Below are positions 25,494-34,080 of a DNA stretch of 35,724 bases, one piece after another. Every line of letters starts with the position of its first letter. The stretch's first letter is position 1. A program made the position numbers and the translations under genes. The stretch comes from Pseudomonas morbosilactucae (GTDB lineage: Bacteria; Pseudomonadota; Gammaproteobacteria; Pseudomonadales; Pseudomonadaceae): NCBI RefSeq assembly GCF_023241715.1, contig NZ_JALQCW010000020.1, forward strand, positions 1 to 35,724. Direction: 5' to 3'. A model generated the notes under the pieces. The model ran no database searches and was not told the origin of the DNA. It saw nothing but the letters and a program-made list of their open reading frames with translations.

Positions 25494-26599
25494 CACAGGG
25501 CTCCCGCGTGTACGGAGGGGGACGAGGCGCGGCGGGCCCAGCGCAGGTTCAGGCGCGGCCGATAAAGAATCAGCACATCGCTGGCCAAGAGGAAGAACAG
25601 CATCATGCCCTGGAACAATTGGGTGATGGCCTGGGGCAGGTTGAGGCTCATTTGCGCGCTCTCGCCACCGATGTACAGCAGGGCCATCAGCAGGCTGGAA
25701 ACCACGATACCGATGGGGTTCAGGCGGCCGAGAAAGGCCACGGTGATCGCCGCGTAGCCGTAGCCCGGCGAGACCTGCGGCACCAGTTGGCCAATGGGCC
25801 CGGCCACCTCGCAGACCCCGGCCAATCCGGCCAGGCCACCGCTGATCAGCAGGGCCAGCCAGATCAGGCGCTTTTCGCGAAAACCGACAAAACCGGCGGC
25901 GCGCTTGTCCAGTCCGAGCACTTTGATCTGAAAACCGACGAAGCTTTTCTGCAGCAGCACCCACACCGCCACCAGGGCCAGCAGGGCGAAATACACCCCG
26001 GCATGAACCCGGCCGTCTTCCATCAACAGGGGCAGTCGGCTGGCGTCGCCGAACATGGCCGATTGCGGGAAGTTGAAGCCTTCGGGGTCCTTCAGTGGCC
26101 CGTGGACGAAGTACAGCAAGAGGTTCAGGGCGATGTAGTTGAGCATGATGCTGGTGAGGATTTCATTGGCATTGAAGCGCGTGCGCAGCCAGGCGGTGAG
26201 GCCGGCCCAGGCGGCACCGGCCAGGGTGCCGACCAGCAGGATCAACACCAGGGCCCAGCGGCTTTGCAGGTCGATGATGTTCACCGCCAGGGCACTGCCG
26301 GCCAGGGCGCCGAGCAACAGTTGGCCTTCGGCGCCGATGTTCCAGATCCGCGCCTGGTAGGCCACGGCCAGCCCCAGTGCGCAGAGCAGGATCGGCAGGG
26401 CCTTGACCAGTAATTCCGAGACACCGTACAGGTCGCTGATCGGAGCGATCAGCAGGGTGTGCAAGGTCAGCAGCGGGTCGTGACCCAGGGCGATAAACAG
26501 CAGTGAGCCGCAGCCCAGGGTCAGGACGGCAGCCAGCAGCGGCGAGCACCAAAGCATCAGGCGCGATTGCTGGCCGCGGGGTTCGAGAGAAAGCAGCAT
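25493..26599 (-). CDS. BMP-type (nucleoside) ABC transporter permease 1
   Basis: The start ATG 26599 follows GGAGCTGCAC, a fair ribosome-binding site, and lies 12 bp after the ATPase stop. The 368-residue product is a BPD_transp_2 permease (NupP/YufP type) with IWNIGAEGQLLLGA and about ten membrane segments. It would pair with the 308-residue permease to form the channel. Confidence 0.9.
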   Translation of the reverse strand: MLLSLEPRGQQSRLMLWCSPLLAAVLTLGCGSLLFIALGHDPLLTLHTLLIAPISDLYGVSELLVKALPILLCALGLAVAYQARIWNIGAEGQLLLGALAGSALAVNIIDLQSRWALVLILLVGTLAGAAWAGLTAWLRTRFNANEILTSIMLNYIALNLLLYFVHGPLKDPEGFNFPQSAMFGDASRLPLLMEDGRVHAGVYFALLALVAVWVLLQKSFVGFQIKVLGLDKRAAGFVGFREKRLIWLALLISGGLAGLAGVCEVAGPIGQLVPQVSPGYGYAAITVAFLGRLNPIGIVVSSLLMALLYIGGESAQMSLNLPQAITQLFQGMMLFFLLASDVLILYRPRLNLRWARRASSPSVHAGAL

Positions 26600-26610
26600 G
26601 TGCAGCTCCG

Positions 26611-28176
26611 TTAAACCGCCAGGGCGGAGGAGGGTTGAGGGGCATCGAACTGGCCGGCCATCCAGCCGCCGACTTCGATCAGGCTGGTGTCGGCGGTGGC
26701 CTTGAGCGGCGACAGGCGCCCGCTGCACAGGGCGGCCAGGCGATCGCTGATCTGGAAAAGTTCGTCGAGGTCTTCGGAAATCACCAGGATCGCCGCGCCG
26801 GCTTCGCGCAGCGCCACCAGGGCCCGATGGATGGTGGCGGCGGCGCCGACGTCCACGCCCCAGGTTGGGTGGGCGGCCACCAGCAACTTGGGCTGCTGGA
26901 AAATTTCCCGGCCGAGGATGAATTTCTGCAAGTTGCCGCCGGACAGGCTGCGGGCGGCGGCGTGGGTGCCAGGGGTTTTCACCCCGAAGCGGCGAATGAT
27001 CTCCAGCGCCAGGGCCTCGACCTTGCCGCGCTGGATCAGGCCGTTGCTCACCAGGCCATGCTGGAAGGCCGTGAGCAGGGCGTTATCGGCCAGGCTCAAT
27101 TCAGGCACGGCGCCATGGCCCAGGCGTTCGGCGGGCACAAAGGCCAGCCCCAGCCCGCGCCGGGCATCGGCGGGTAAATGGGCGACGGGCTGGCCGGCGA
27201 AACTGACGGTCTTGGCCTCGCTGCGGTGCAAGCGCTGCTCGCCACTGAGCAGGGCCAGCAGTTCGTCCTGGCCGTTCCCGGCCACGCCGGCAATGCCGAC
27301 GATTTCGCCGCTGCGTACCTGCAACTCGAGTTGATGCAGGGAGCAGCCGAACGGGTCGGGGTTGTGCCAGGACAGTCTGTGCAATTCCAGGAAGGTGTTG
27401 CCGCCAGTGACCTTCGGGTAATCGGTCATCAGCGCGGCGGCTTCACCCACCATTAACTGCGCCAACTGCCGATCCGTGCACTCGGCCGGAATGCAGTGCC
27501 CGGCCACGCGGCCGCCCCGCAGCACCGTGGCGCTGTGGCACAGGGCGCGGACTTCGGCGAGCTTGTGGCTGATAAACAGAATGCTGCAGCCCTCGCTGGC
27601 CAGGCGCCGCAGCGTGATGAACAGGTCGTCGGCCTCTTGCGGGGTCAGCACGGAGGTGGGCTCGTCGAGGATCAGCAGGCGAATGTCTTGCATCAGGCAG
27701 CGGATGATTTCCACGCGCTGGCGCTCGCCGATGGACAGGCTGTGCACCAGGCGCTCCGGTTCCAGTGGCATGCCGTAGCGCTGCGAGACTTCGCGGATTT
27801 TCGGCTCCAGTTGCTTGGGCGTACCTGCGGCGGCGCCCATGGCCAGGGCGATGTTCTGCGCCACGCTCAGGGTTTCGAACAGCGAGAAGTGCTGGAACAC
27901 CATGCCGATCCCCAGGCTGCGGGCCTGGGCCGGGTTGCGCATGACCTGACGCTGGCCCTGCCAGATCAGTTCGCCCGAGTCGGCCTGGGCCACGCCGTAG
28001 ATGATCTTCATCAAGGTGCTTTTGCCGGCACCGTTCTCCCCCAGCAAGGCGTGGATTTCCCCCGGCCGGATGCTCAGGTCGATGGCGTCGTTGGCCAGGC
28101 AGCCGGGGTAGCGTTTAGTGATGCGGCGCAGTTGCAGGCGCGGTGTTGGCTCGGGTTCAGGCACAGGGTTTGGCAT
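26611..28176 (-). CDS. BMP-type ABC transporter ATPase, two nucleotide-binding domains
   Basis: 521 residues. Domain 1 has Walker A GENGAGKST, signature LSIGERQRVEI and Walker B LLILDEPTSVLTP. Domain 2 has a degenerate Walker A (GVAGNGQDEL) but a good signature (LSGGNLQKFILGREI), as in the NupO/YufO and sugar-importer families. It heads an operon with both permeases. The periplasmic BMP lipoprotein usually found with these genes is not in the window. Confidence 0.92.
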   Translation of the reverse strand: MPNPVPEPEPTPRLQLRRITKRYPGCLANDAIDLSIRPGEIHALLGENGAGKSTLMKIIYGVAQADSGELIWQGQRQVMRNPAQARSLGIGMVFQHFSLFETLSVAQNIALAMGAAAGTPKQLEPKIREVSQRYGMPLEPERLVHSLSIGERQRVEIIRCLMQDIRLLILDEPTSVLTPQEADDLFITLRRLASEGCSILFISHKLAEVRALCHSATVLRGGRVAGHCIPAECTDRQLAQLMVGEAAALMTDYPKVTGGNTFLELHRLSWHNPDPFGCSLHQLELQVRSGEIVGIAGVAGNGQDELLALLSGEQRLHRSEAKTVSFAGQPVAHLPADARRGLGLAFVPAERLGHGAVPELSLADNALLTAFQHGLVSNGLIQRGKVEALALEIIRRFGVKTPGTHAAARSLSGGNLQKFILGREIFQQPKLLVAAHPTWGVDVGAAATIHRALVALREAGAAILVISEDLDELFQISDRLAALCSGRLSPLKATADTSLIEVGGWMAGQFDAPQPSSALAV

Positions 28177-28740
28177 GGCGGACTCGGGTCGCTTGGCGTT
28201 ATGCCTGTGGATAAAGCAATTTCCTGGCCAGTGAGTCAGGAAAACCTCTAGGCCGCGCTCGGCAGCGGTCCCGAGCAGGTCAGGCGCCCTGCCCAGGCGC
28301 TAAAGCCAGGCACGGGTGGGCACCACTTCAGGGCAGGGCGGAGGAAAAGGCGCCGATTAGGCCCGTTGTCGGGTGGTCAAAAAACGATCAAACGGCTGGG
28401 GGCCATACGCTGTCAGCGGCGGGTGCAGCCTTGCACGGGTTATCCACAGCTTGCTCCACAGTATTTGTGTGCAAGCGACCCGCTCGGGCATAAGCCGGCG
28501 GGGCTTGTCTTCCAAAGGTGATAAATCGGGCTAAGCCGCTGTTTTCTTGTGGAAAAAGTCATCTTGGGAGGGCTTTGGACAAAAAATGATCAAGCCCCGC
28601 AAAGCCACGTGACAGAAGGGTTACAGGGGAATGTGCTCAGCTTATCCACAGTCGGGTGCACAGTAGATGTGGGCAAGTGTTGGAGGGGCGCCGAGGTTAT
28701 GCACAGCGGCTAAGTGGCCACGTGGACGCTCTTGGTGCGC
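28177..28740. promoter_or_regulatory. 560-bp gap with a cluster of DnaA-box-like 9-mers
   Basis: No gene is visible. TTATCCACA or its complement occurs at 28206-28214, 28440-28448 and 28642-28650. Near-matches occur at 28548-28556 (TGTGGAAAA) and 28697-28705 (TTATGCACA). The sequence is otherwise GC-rich. Known Pseudomonas oriC lies next to dnaA/rpmH, which are not here, so this would be a secondary DnaA-binding region or a promoter control site. Confidence 0.5.
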
Positions 28741-29322
28741 TCAGCGCTGCAAGAGGATGCGCCCACGACTTAGGTCGGCCAACTGGCTTTGCAGGGTGTC
28801 GATCTGTGCCGCGCCCAGGGCCAGTTGCAGCTCCACCCCGTTGGCGGTGAAGTCTTCCGCGACCACCAGCCCGCCCAATTCGCCTACCCGCAGTTTCACC
28901 AGGGCCAGCTCACTGAAGGAGCAGGCGCAACTCAGGGGGACGCGGCTGATCAACTCGATGCGCTCGGCGCCTTGCAGGCATTTGTTGGCACTGCCGCCAT
29001 AGGCGCGGGCCAGGCCGCCGGTGCCCAGTTGGATGCCGCCGTACCAGCGAATCACCAGCACGGCCACGTGATCGCAGTCCTGGGCTTCGATGGCCGCGAG
29101 CATGGGCCGCCCGGCAGTGCCGCCGGGCTCGCCGTCGTCACTGCTGCGGTACTGGTCGGCCAGCTTCCAGGCCCAGCAGTTGTGTGAGGCATTGAGGTCG
29201 CTGTGCTGCTCGATAAACGCCTGGGCTTCAGCGGGGCTGGTGATGGGCGCGGCGAGGGCGATGAAACGGCTTTTGCGAATTTCTTCGCGGTATTCGCAAA
29301 GGCCGACAAGGGTAAAGGGCAT
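28741..29322 (-). CDS. IMPACT-family protein (YigZ-like)
   Basis: The 193-residue product (start ATG 29322; ATG 29358 is possible but would overlap the upstream gene further) has the UPF0029/IMPACT core: SRFIALAAPI, SHNCWAWKL, the DDGEPGGTAGRPML signature, and WYGGIQLGTGGLARAY, followed by the C-terminal DUF1949-type ferredoxin-like domain. The family binds nucleic acid or regulates translation in other organisms; the bacterial role is unclear. Follows the TetR gene on the same strand. Confidence 0.9.
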   Translation of the reverse strand: MPFTLVGLCEYREEIRKSRFIALAAPITSPAEAQAFIEQHSDLNASHNCWAWKLADQYRSSDDGEPGGTAGRPMLAAIEAQDCDHVAVLVIRWYGGIQLGTGGLARAYGGSANKCLQGAERIELISRVPLSCACSFSELALVKLRVGELGGLVVAEDFTANGVELQLALGAAQIDTLQSQLADLSRGRILLQR

Positions 29323-29335
29323 GGGCGCGGATCTT

Positions 29336-30004
29336 TTACAGGGCGGGGGTGAGGCCACAGCCTTTGAGGATGATGCGGATCAGGTTGTTGCCCGCGTCTT
29401 CCATGTCTTGCTTGGTCAGCTTGCTGCGTCCGGTGACGCGACAGATCTGTGTGGCGAAGTCGGCGTAATGCTGGGTGCTGCCCCACAGCAGGAAGATCAG
29501 GTGCACCGGGTCGACGGGGTCCATTTTGCCGGCGTCGATCCAGGCCTGGAACACGGCGGCGCGACCCTGGAACCAAGTGCGGTAGTCCTGGCTGAAATAC
29601 TCGCTCAGGCATTCACCGCCGCTGATGATTTCCATGGCGAAGATGCGCGAGGCCTGGGGTTGGCGCCGGGAGAATTCCATCTTGGCGCGGATGTAGCGCG
29701 ACAGGGCTTCGGCAGGGTCGTCGTCGGCGCTGAGGTGGTTGAAGGTGCTGTCCCACAACTCGATGATGTTGCTCAGCACCGCTACGTACAGCCCCAGTTT
29801 ATTGGTGAAGTAGTAGTGCAGGTTGGCTTTGGGCAGGCCAGCGTTCTGCGCGATGGTGTTCATGCTGGTGCCTTTGAAACCGTGACGGGCGAACTCGTCT
29901 TCGGCGGCCTGGAGAATGGCTTCTTCGTTCTTTTGACGAATGCGGCTGGCGGGTTTACCGGAGTGAGCGCCTGCGTGGGCTGGGACTTCAAAGGTCATGG
30001 ACAT
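29336..30004 (-). CDS. TetR-family regulator with RutR-like C-terminal domain
   Basis: 222 residues from ATG 30004. The helix-turn-helix (TSMNTIAQNAGLPKANLHYY) lies near residues 44-64. The C-terminal half (WFQGRAAVFQAWI, then GSTQHYADFATQI) is the ligand-binding domain shared with RutR. RutR senses pyrimidine bases. Sitting directly downstream of an NCS2 nucleobase permease, it may control that gene; the ligand is inferred. Confidence 0.88.
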   Translation of the reverse strand: MSMTFEVPAHAGAHSGKPASRIRQKNEEAILQAAEDEFARHGFKGTSMNTIAQNAGLPKANLHYYFTNKLGLYVAVLSNIIELWDSTFNHLSADDDPAEALSRYIRAKMEFSRRQPQASRIFAMEIISGGECLSEYFSQDYRTWFQGRAAVFQAWIDAGKMDPVDPVHLIFLLWGSTQHYADFATQICRVTGRSKLTKQDMEDAGNNLIRIILKGCGLTPAL

Positions 30005-30085
30005 TTCCGAGCTGGTCTGTGGGTGCAACCAGTGCGTTGATAGCGCACCCACAACAATCCGACAAGCCTTAAGGCGACAAAAGCG

Positions 30086-31480
30086 TCAAAGGGGTTTCGC
30101 CGTGTCGCTTTCGAAGGCGGTGTTTGCGTCAGGCGCGGCCGCCTTGGCCTCCGGCAATAGCAGGCACATGAAGATTGCGGTGAGCCCGCCGCTGGTGATC
30201 GCCGAGTCGAACAGGTTCTGCACCACCTTGGGCAGCAGGTGCAGCAGGTTGGGTTGCGCCGCGATGCCCAGGCCGACCCCGAAGGAGGTGGCGATGATCA
30301 ACATGCTGCGGCGGTCCAGGGGCGCCTGGGCGAGGATGCGCACGCCGGCTGCGGCGACGCTGCCGAACATCACCAGGGTCGCGCCGCCCAGCACTGGCTT
30401 GGGGATTTGCTGCAGCACTGCGCCGATCAACGGGAACAGGCCGAGGCAGAACAGGATCAGGCCGATGTACAGGCCGACGTAGCGGCTGGCCACGCCGGTC
30501 AACTGAATCACCCCGTTGTTTTGCGCAAAGGTGGTGTTGGGGAAGGCGCTGAAGGTGGCGGCGATCATGCAACTGACGCCATCCCCGAGAACGCCGCCCT
30601 TGAGCCGGCTTATATAAGAGGGGCCGCTGATGGGCTTGCGGGCGAGCATGCAGTTGGCGGTCAGGTCGCCGACGGTTTCGATGGTGCTGATGAGGTAGAT
30701 CAGCGCCACCGGGAGGAAGGCCGTCCAGTCGAAATTGAAACCGAACTTGAAGGGAATCGGTACGCTCACCAGGGGCAGGTCGGGCAGGGCGTGTGGCACC
30801 AGCTTGCCGCTGAACCAGGCCGCGAGGCTGCCCAGGGCCAGACCGATGATGATGGCCGAGAGGCGCACCCAGGGCGTGTTGCTGCGGTTGAGCAGGATGA
30901 TGGTCAGGAGCACGAACACCCCCAGCGCCAGATTGCCCGGAGCGCCGAAGTCCGGGGCATTGAAGCCGCCGCCCAGGTCGGTGATGCCGACCTTGATCAG
31001 GCTGACCCCGATCAGGGTGATGACGATGCCAGTCACCAGCGGTGTGATGACTCGGCGCAGTTGCCCGATAAAACGGCTGAGGACGATTTGCACCGCCGCG
31101 CCGAAAAAGCATACGCCGAAGATCATTGCCAGGATGTCCTCCGGGCTGCCTCCACGTTGCTTGACCAGGAACCCGGCCGAGAGCACGGCGCCCAGGAAGG
31201 CGAAGCTGGTGCCTTGCAGGCAGATCATCCCGGCACCGATGCCGAACGGCCGTCGCGCCTGGATAAAGGTACCGACCCCCGACACCATCAGCGCCATGCT
31301 GATCAGGTAGGGCAGGTGAGCGCTCAGGCCCAGGGCCGAACCGATCACCAGCGGCGGAGTGATGATGCCGACGAATGCCGCTAGTACGTGTTGCAGGGCG
31401 GCGAGGGTGGCGGCGGCGGGTTTGGGACGATCGTCGAGGCCGTAAATCAGGTCGCTGGAGCTGGGGTCTTCTGCGTGCAT
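30086..31480 (-). CDS. NCS2-family nucleobase permease (xanthine/uracil type)
   Basis: The 464-residue protein from ATG 31480 has about 14 hydrophobic segments and the NCS2 hallmarks: the QNNGVIQLTGVASR motif and the TM8 sequence ISTIETVGDLTAN. Substrate is xanthine, urate or uracil; the motif does not separate these. It precedes the TetR gene by 81 bp. The 8-oxoguanine deaminase nearby produces urate, which this family can carry. Confidence 0.88.
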   Translation of the reverse strand: MHAEDPSSSDLIYGLDDRPKPAAATLAALQHVLAAFVGIITPPLVIGSALGLSAHLPYLISMALMVSGVGTFIQARRPFGIGAGMICLQGTSFAFLGAVLSAGFLVKQRGGSPEDILAMIFGVCFFGAAVQIVLSRFIGQLRRVITPLVTGIVITLIGVSLIKVGITDLGGGFNAPDFGAPGNLALGVFVLLTIILLNRSNTPWVRLSAIIIGLALGSLAAWFSGKLVPHALPDLPLVSVPIPFKFGFNFDWTAFLPVALIYLISTIETVGDLTANCMLARKPISGPSYISRLKGGVLGDGVSCMIAATFSAFPNTTFAQNNGVIQLTGVASRYVGLYIGLILFCLGLFPLIGAVLQQIPKPVLGGATLVMFGSVAAAGVRILAQAPLDRRSMLIIATSFGVGLGIAAQPNLLHLLPKVVQNLFDSAITSGGLTAIFMCLLLPEAKAAAPDANTAFESDTAKPL

Positions 31481-31612
31481 GGGCTTGGAACTCGGGGCTG
31501 TCGGTTCAGGTGCCGATGCCTTGCAAAAAGCTGTCCAAGTACTCAGGTTATTTTTTCGATGTTTGGGTTTTGTCCAATAAAACAAGGGGTTTTAGCCCTG
31601 GCTTATGAAGTT

Positions 31613-32533
31613 TCAACGGGTGGCTTCCAGGCTTTCGAGGAAGCTTTCCAGCACCAAATGGGGGCGTCGGCCTTTACGCGTGACCGATGCCAGGCTCAGG
31701 TCGTAGAAACGCGAAGCGGGCTTGAGGGCGCGCAGCCGGCCCTGTTGCACCCAGACATTGGCGTAGTGGTCCGGCAAGTAGCCAATGTAGCGCCCGGTGA
31801 GGATCAGAAAAGCCATGCCTTCACGGTCCGAGGCGCTGGCGGTGCAGTTGAGGCGCTGGTAATGGGCCTGGATTTCTGCGGGCAGGCGAAAGGCCGGGGC
31901 GATGGCGTCCTGCTCATTGAGGCGCTGGTCTTCAAGCTGGCGATCGTCGACATAGAACAGGGGATGACCGACCGCGCAGTAGAGCAGCGAACGCTCGCTG
32001 TACAGCGGCTGGTACTCCAGGCCCGACAAGGCGCTGGCCTGGGGCACCACGCCGACGTGCAGGCGGCCGTCGAGCACCCCTTGTTCGACTTCGTTGGGGG
32101 CGATCATGCGGATCTGGATCTGCACATCCGGGCCGCGTTCTTTCAACTGCGCCAGGGCGTGGGTGATGCGCATGTGGGGCAGGGTCACCAGGTTGTCGGT
32201 CAGGCCGATGATCAGTTCGCCGCGCAGATGGCGGTGCAGGCCGTTGACCTCGGTGCGGAAGGTTTCCAGTGCACTTAACAGTTGCAGCGCCGATTGATAG
32301 ACCTCGCGGCCTTCCTCGGTCAGGGAGAAGCCGGCGCGACCTCGTTGGCACAGGCGCAGGCCGACCCGCTGTTCGAGGTCGCTCATCTGCTGGCTGATGG
32401 CCGAGCGGCCAATACCGAGCACGGTTTCTGCGGCGGAAAAACCACCGCATTCGACCACGCTGCGGAAAATCCGTAAGAGGCGGATATCAAAGTCGCTGAC
32501 TTGGGCCAGCGGGTCGATTCGGCGAACGCTCAT
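31613..32533 (-). CDS. bauR: LysR-family regulator, bauR-like
   Basis: 306 residues with an N-terminal winged helix-turn-helix (LRIFRSVVECGGFSAAETVL) and a LysR substrate-binding domain. It is divergent from the beta-alanine aminotransferase gene with 123 bp between them, the arrangement of bauR/bauA in P. aeruginosa. It most likely activates the aminotransferase and dehydrogenase genes in response to beta-alanine or a related amine. Confidence 0.82.
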   Translation of the reverse strand: MSVRRIDPLAQVSDFDIRLLRIFRSVVECGGFSAAETVLGIGRSAISQQMSDLEQRVGLRLCQRGRAGFSLTEEGREVYQSALQLLSALETFRTEVNGLHRHLRGELIIGLTDNLVTLPHMRITHALAQLKERGPDVQIQIRMIAPNEVEQGVLDGRLHVGVVPQASALSGLEYQPLYSERSLLYCAVGHPLFYVDDRQLEDQRLNEQDAIAPAFRLPAEIQAHYQRLNCTASASDREGMAFLILTGRYIGYLPDHYANVWVQQGRLRALKPASRFYDLSLASVTRKGRRPHLVLESFLESLEATR

Positions 32534-32656
32534 AGTTTAGCCATGGCCTGACTGAAGGTTATTAAAGTTGGATTTCATCGACTTTATAGCCGTGGCAACT
32601 TAGCTGCAATAACGCTTCGATCCCGATGCCGCTCATTGCCTTGCGAGGACCTGCAC

Positions 32657-34006
32657 ATGAACATGCCCGAAACCGCTCCCCAGTCTTTGGCCAGCCAGCT
32701 CAAGCTCGACGCTCACTGGATGCCTTACACCGCCAACCGTAACTTTCAGCGCGACCCGCGGTTGATCGTTGGGGCTGAAGGCAGTTGGCTGATCGATGAC
32801 AAGGGCCGCCGGGTATACGACTCGCTGTCGGGCCTGTGGACCTGTGGCGCCGGCCACACCCGCAAGGAAATCCAGGAAGCGGTTTCCAAGCAACTGGGCA
32901 CCCTCGATTACTCCCCAGGCTTCCAATACGGCCACCCGCTGTCGTTCCAACTGGCCGAGAAAATCACCGACCTGACCCCGGGCAACCTCAACCACGTGTT
33001 TTTCACCGACTCGGGCTCCGAGTGTGCCGACACGGCGGTGAAGATGGTGCGGGCCTACTGGCGCCTGAAAGGCCAGTCGACCAAGACCAAGATGATCGGC
33101 CGCGCCCGTGGCTATCACGGTGTGAACATCGCCGGCACCAGCCTTGGCGGCGTCAACGGCAACCGCAAGCTGTTTGGCCAGGCCATGATGGATGTCGATC
33201 ACCTGCCCCATACCCTGCTGGCCAGCAACGCTTTCTCCCGCGGCATGCCGGAGCAGGGCGGTATCGCTTTGGCTGATGAGCTGCTGAAACTGATCGAACT
33301 GCACGACGCTTCGAACATCGCGGCGGTGTTCGTCGAGCCGATGGCCGGTTCTGCCGGGGTGCTGGTGCCGCCACAGGGCTACCTCAAGCGCTTGCGCGAG
33401 ATCTGCGATCAACACAGCATCCTGTTGGTATTCGACGAAGTGATCACCGGCTTCGGTCGTACCGGCTCGATGTTTGGTGCCGATAGCTTCGGCGTGACCC
33501 CGGACTTGATGTGCATTGCCAAGCAAGTCACCAACGGTGCGATCCCGATGGGCGCGGTGATTGCCAGCTCCGAGATCTACCAGACCTTCATGAATCAGCC
33601 GACCCCTGAGTACGCGGTGGAATTCCCCCACGGCTACACCTACTCGGCACACCCAGTGGCGTGCGCAGCCGGTTTGGCGGCGCTGGATCTGCTGCAAAAA
33701 GAAAACCTGGTGCAGAGCGTGGCGGAAGTCGCGCCGCATTTCGAGAATGCCTTGCATGGCCTGAAGGGCAGCAAGAACGTGATCGACATCCGTAACTACG
33801 GCTTGGCCGGGGCGATCCAGATCGCCGGGCGTGACGGTGATGCCATCGTGCGTCCATTCGAGGCCGGCATGGCCTTGTGGAAGGCTGGTTTCTACGTGCG
33901 TTTCGGCGGCGACACCCTGCAGTTCGGCCCCACCTTCAACAGCAAGCCACAAGACCTCGACCGTCTGTTCGATGCGGTTGGCGAAGTGCTGAACAAGATC
34001 GACTGA
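32657..34006 (+). CDS. bauA: beta-alanine--pyruvate aminotransferase
   Basis: The start ATG 32657 has GAGG about eight bases upstream; the ATG at 32636 is less likely. The 449-residue PLP enzyme (class III aminotransferase) carries the cofactor motif FDEVITGFGRTGSMF and the Lys in IAKQVTNGAIPMG. It closely resembles BauA (PA0132): beta-alanine and pyruvate give malonate semialdehyde and alanine. Cytosolic homotetramer or dimer in the family. Followed 74 bp later by the semialdehyde dehydrogenase that takes its product. Confidence 0.93.
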   Translation: MNMPETAPQSLASQLKLDAHWMPYTANRNFQRDPRLIVGAEGSWLIDDKGRRVYDSLSGLWTCGAGHTRKEIQEAVSKQLGTLDYSPGFQYGHPLSFQLAEKITDLTPGNLNHVFFTDSGSECADTAVKMVRAYWRLKGQSTKTKMIGRARGYHGVNIAGTSLGGVNGNRKLFGQAMMDVDHLPHTLLASNAFSRGMPEQGGIALADELLKLIELHDASNIAAVFVEPMAGSAGVLVPPQGYLKRLREICDQHSILLVFDEVITGFGRTGSMFGADSFGVTPDLMCIAKQVTNGAIPMGAVIASSEIYQTFMNQPTPEYAVEFPHGYTYSAHPVACAAGLAALDLLQKENLVQSVAEVAPHFENALHGLKGSKNVIDIRNYGLAGAIQIAGRDGDAIVRPFEAGMALWKAGFYVRFGGDTLQFGPTFNSKPQDLDRLFDAVGEVLNKID

Positions 34007-34032
34007 TTCGCCCTTCTATGTAGAACACAGAT

Positions 34033-34056
34033 CAGGCGCGGAGCGATTCGCGCCTG
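34033..34056. other. inverted repeat between bauA and the dehydrogenase
   Basis: CAGGCGCG and CGCGCCTG are separated by eight bases. No T-tract follows, so it would form a hairpin in the shared transcript, perhaps affecting RNA stability or partial termination. Confidence 0.45.
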
Positions 34057-34080
34057 TGGACAACTTTTCAGGAGCCCTGC

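Noticed and set aside
24489..28251. Long plus-strand frames rich in Gln, His and Gly opposite the ABC transporter genes
   Set aside because: Composition is that of antisense shadows; the minus frames have Walker and permease motifs.
28200..28710. Chromosomal origin of replication
   Set aside because: Despite DnaA-box-like sites there is no AT-rich unwinding region, and dnaA, dnaN, rpmH, parA/parB are absent.
30239..31384. 381-codon plus-strand frame opposite the NCS2 permease
   Set aside because: No ribosome-binding site or family motif, and composition is that of a shadow.
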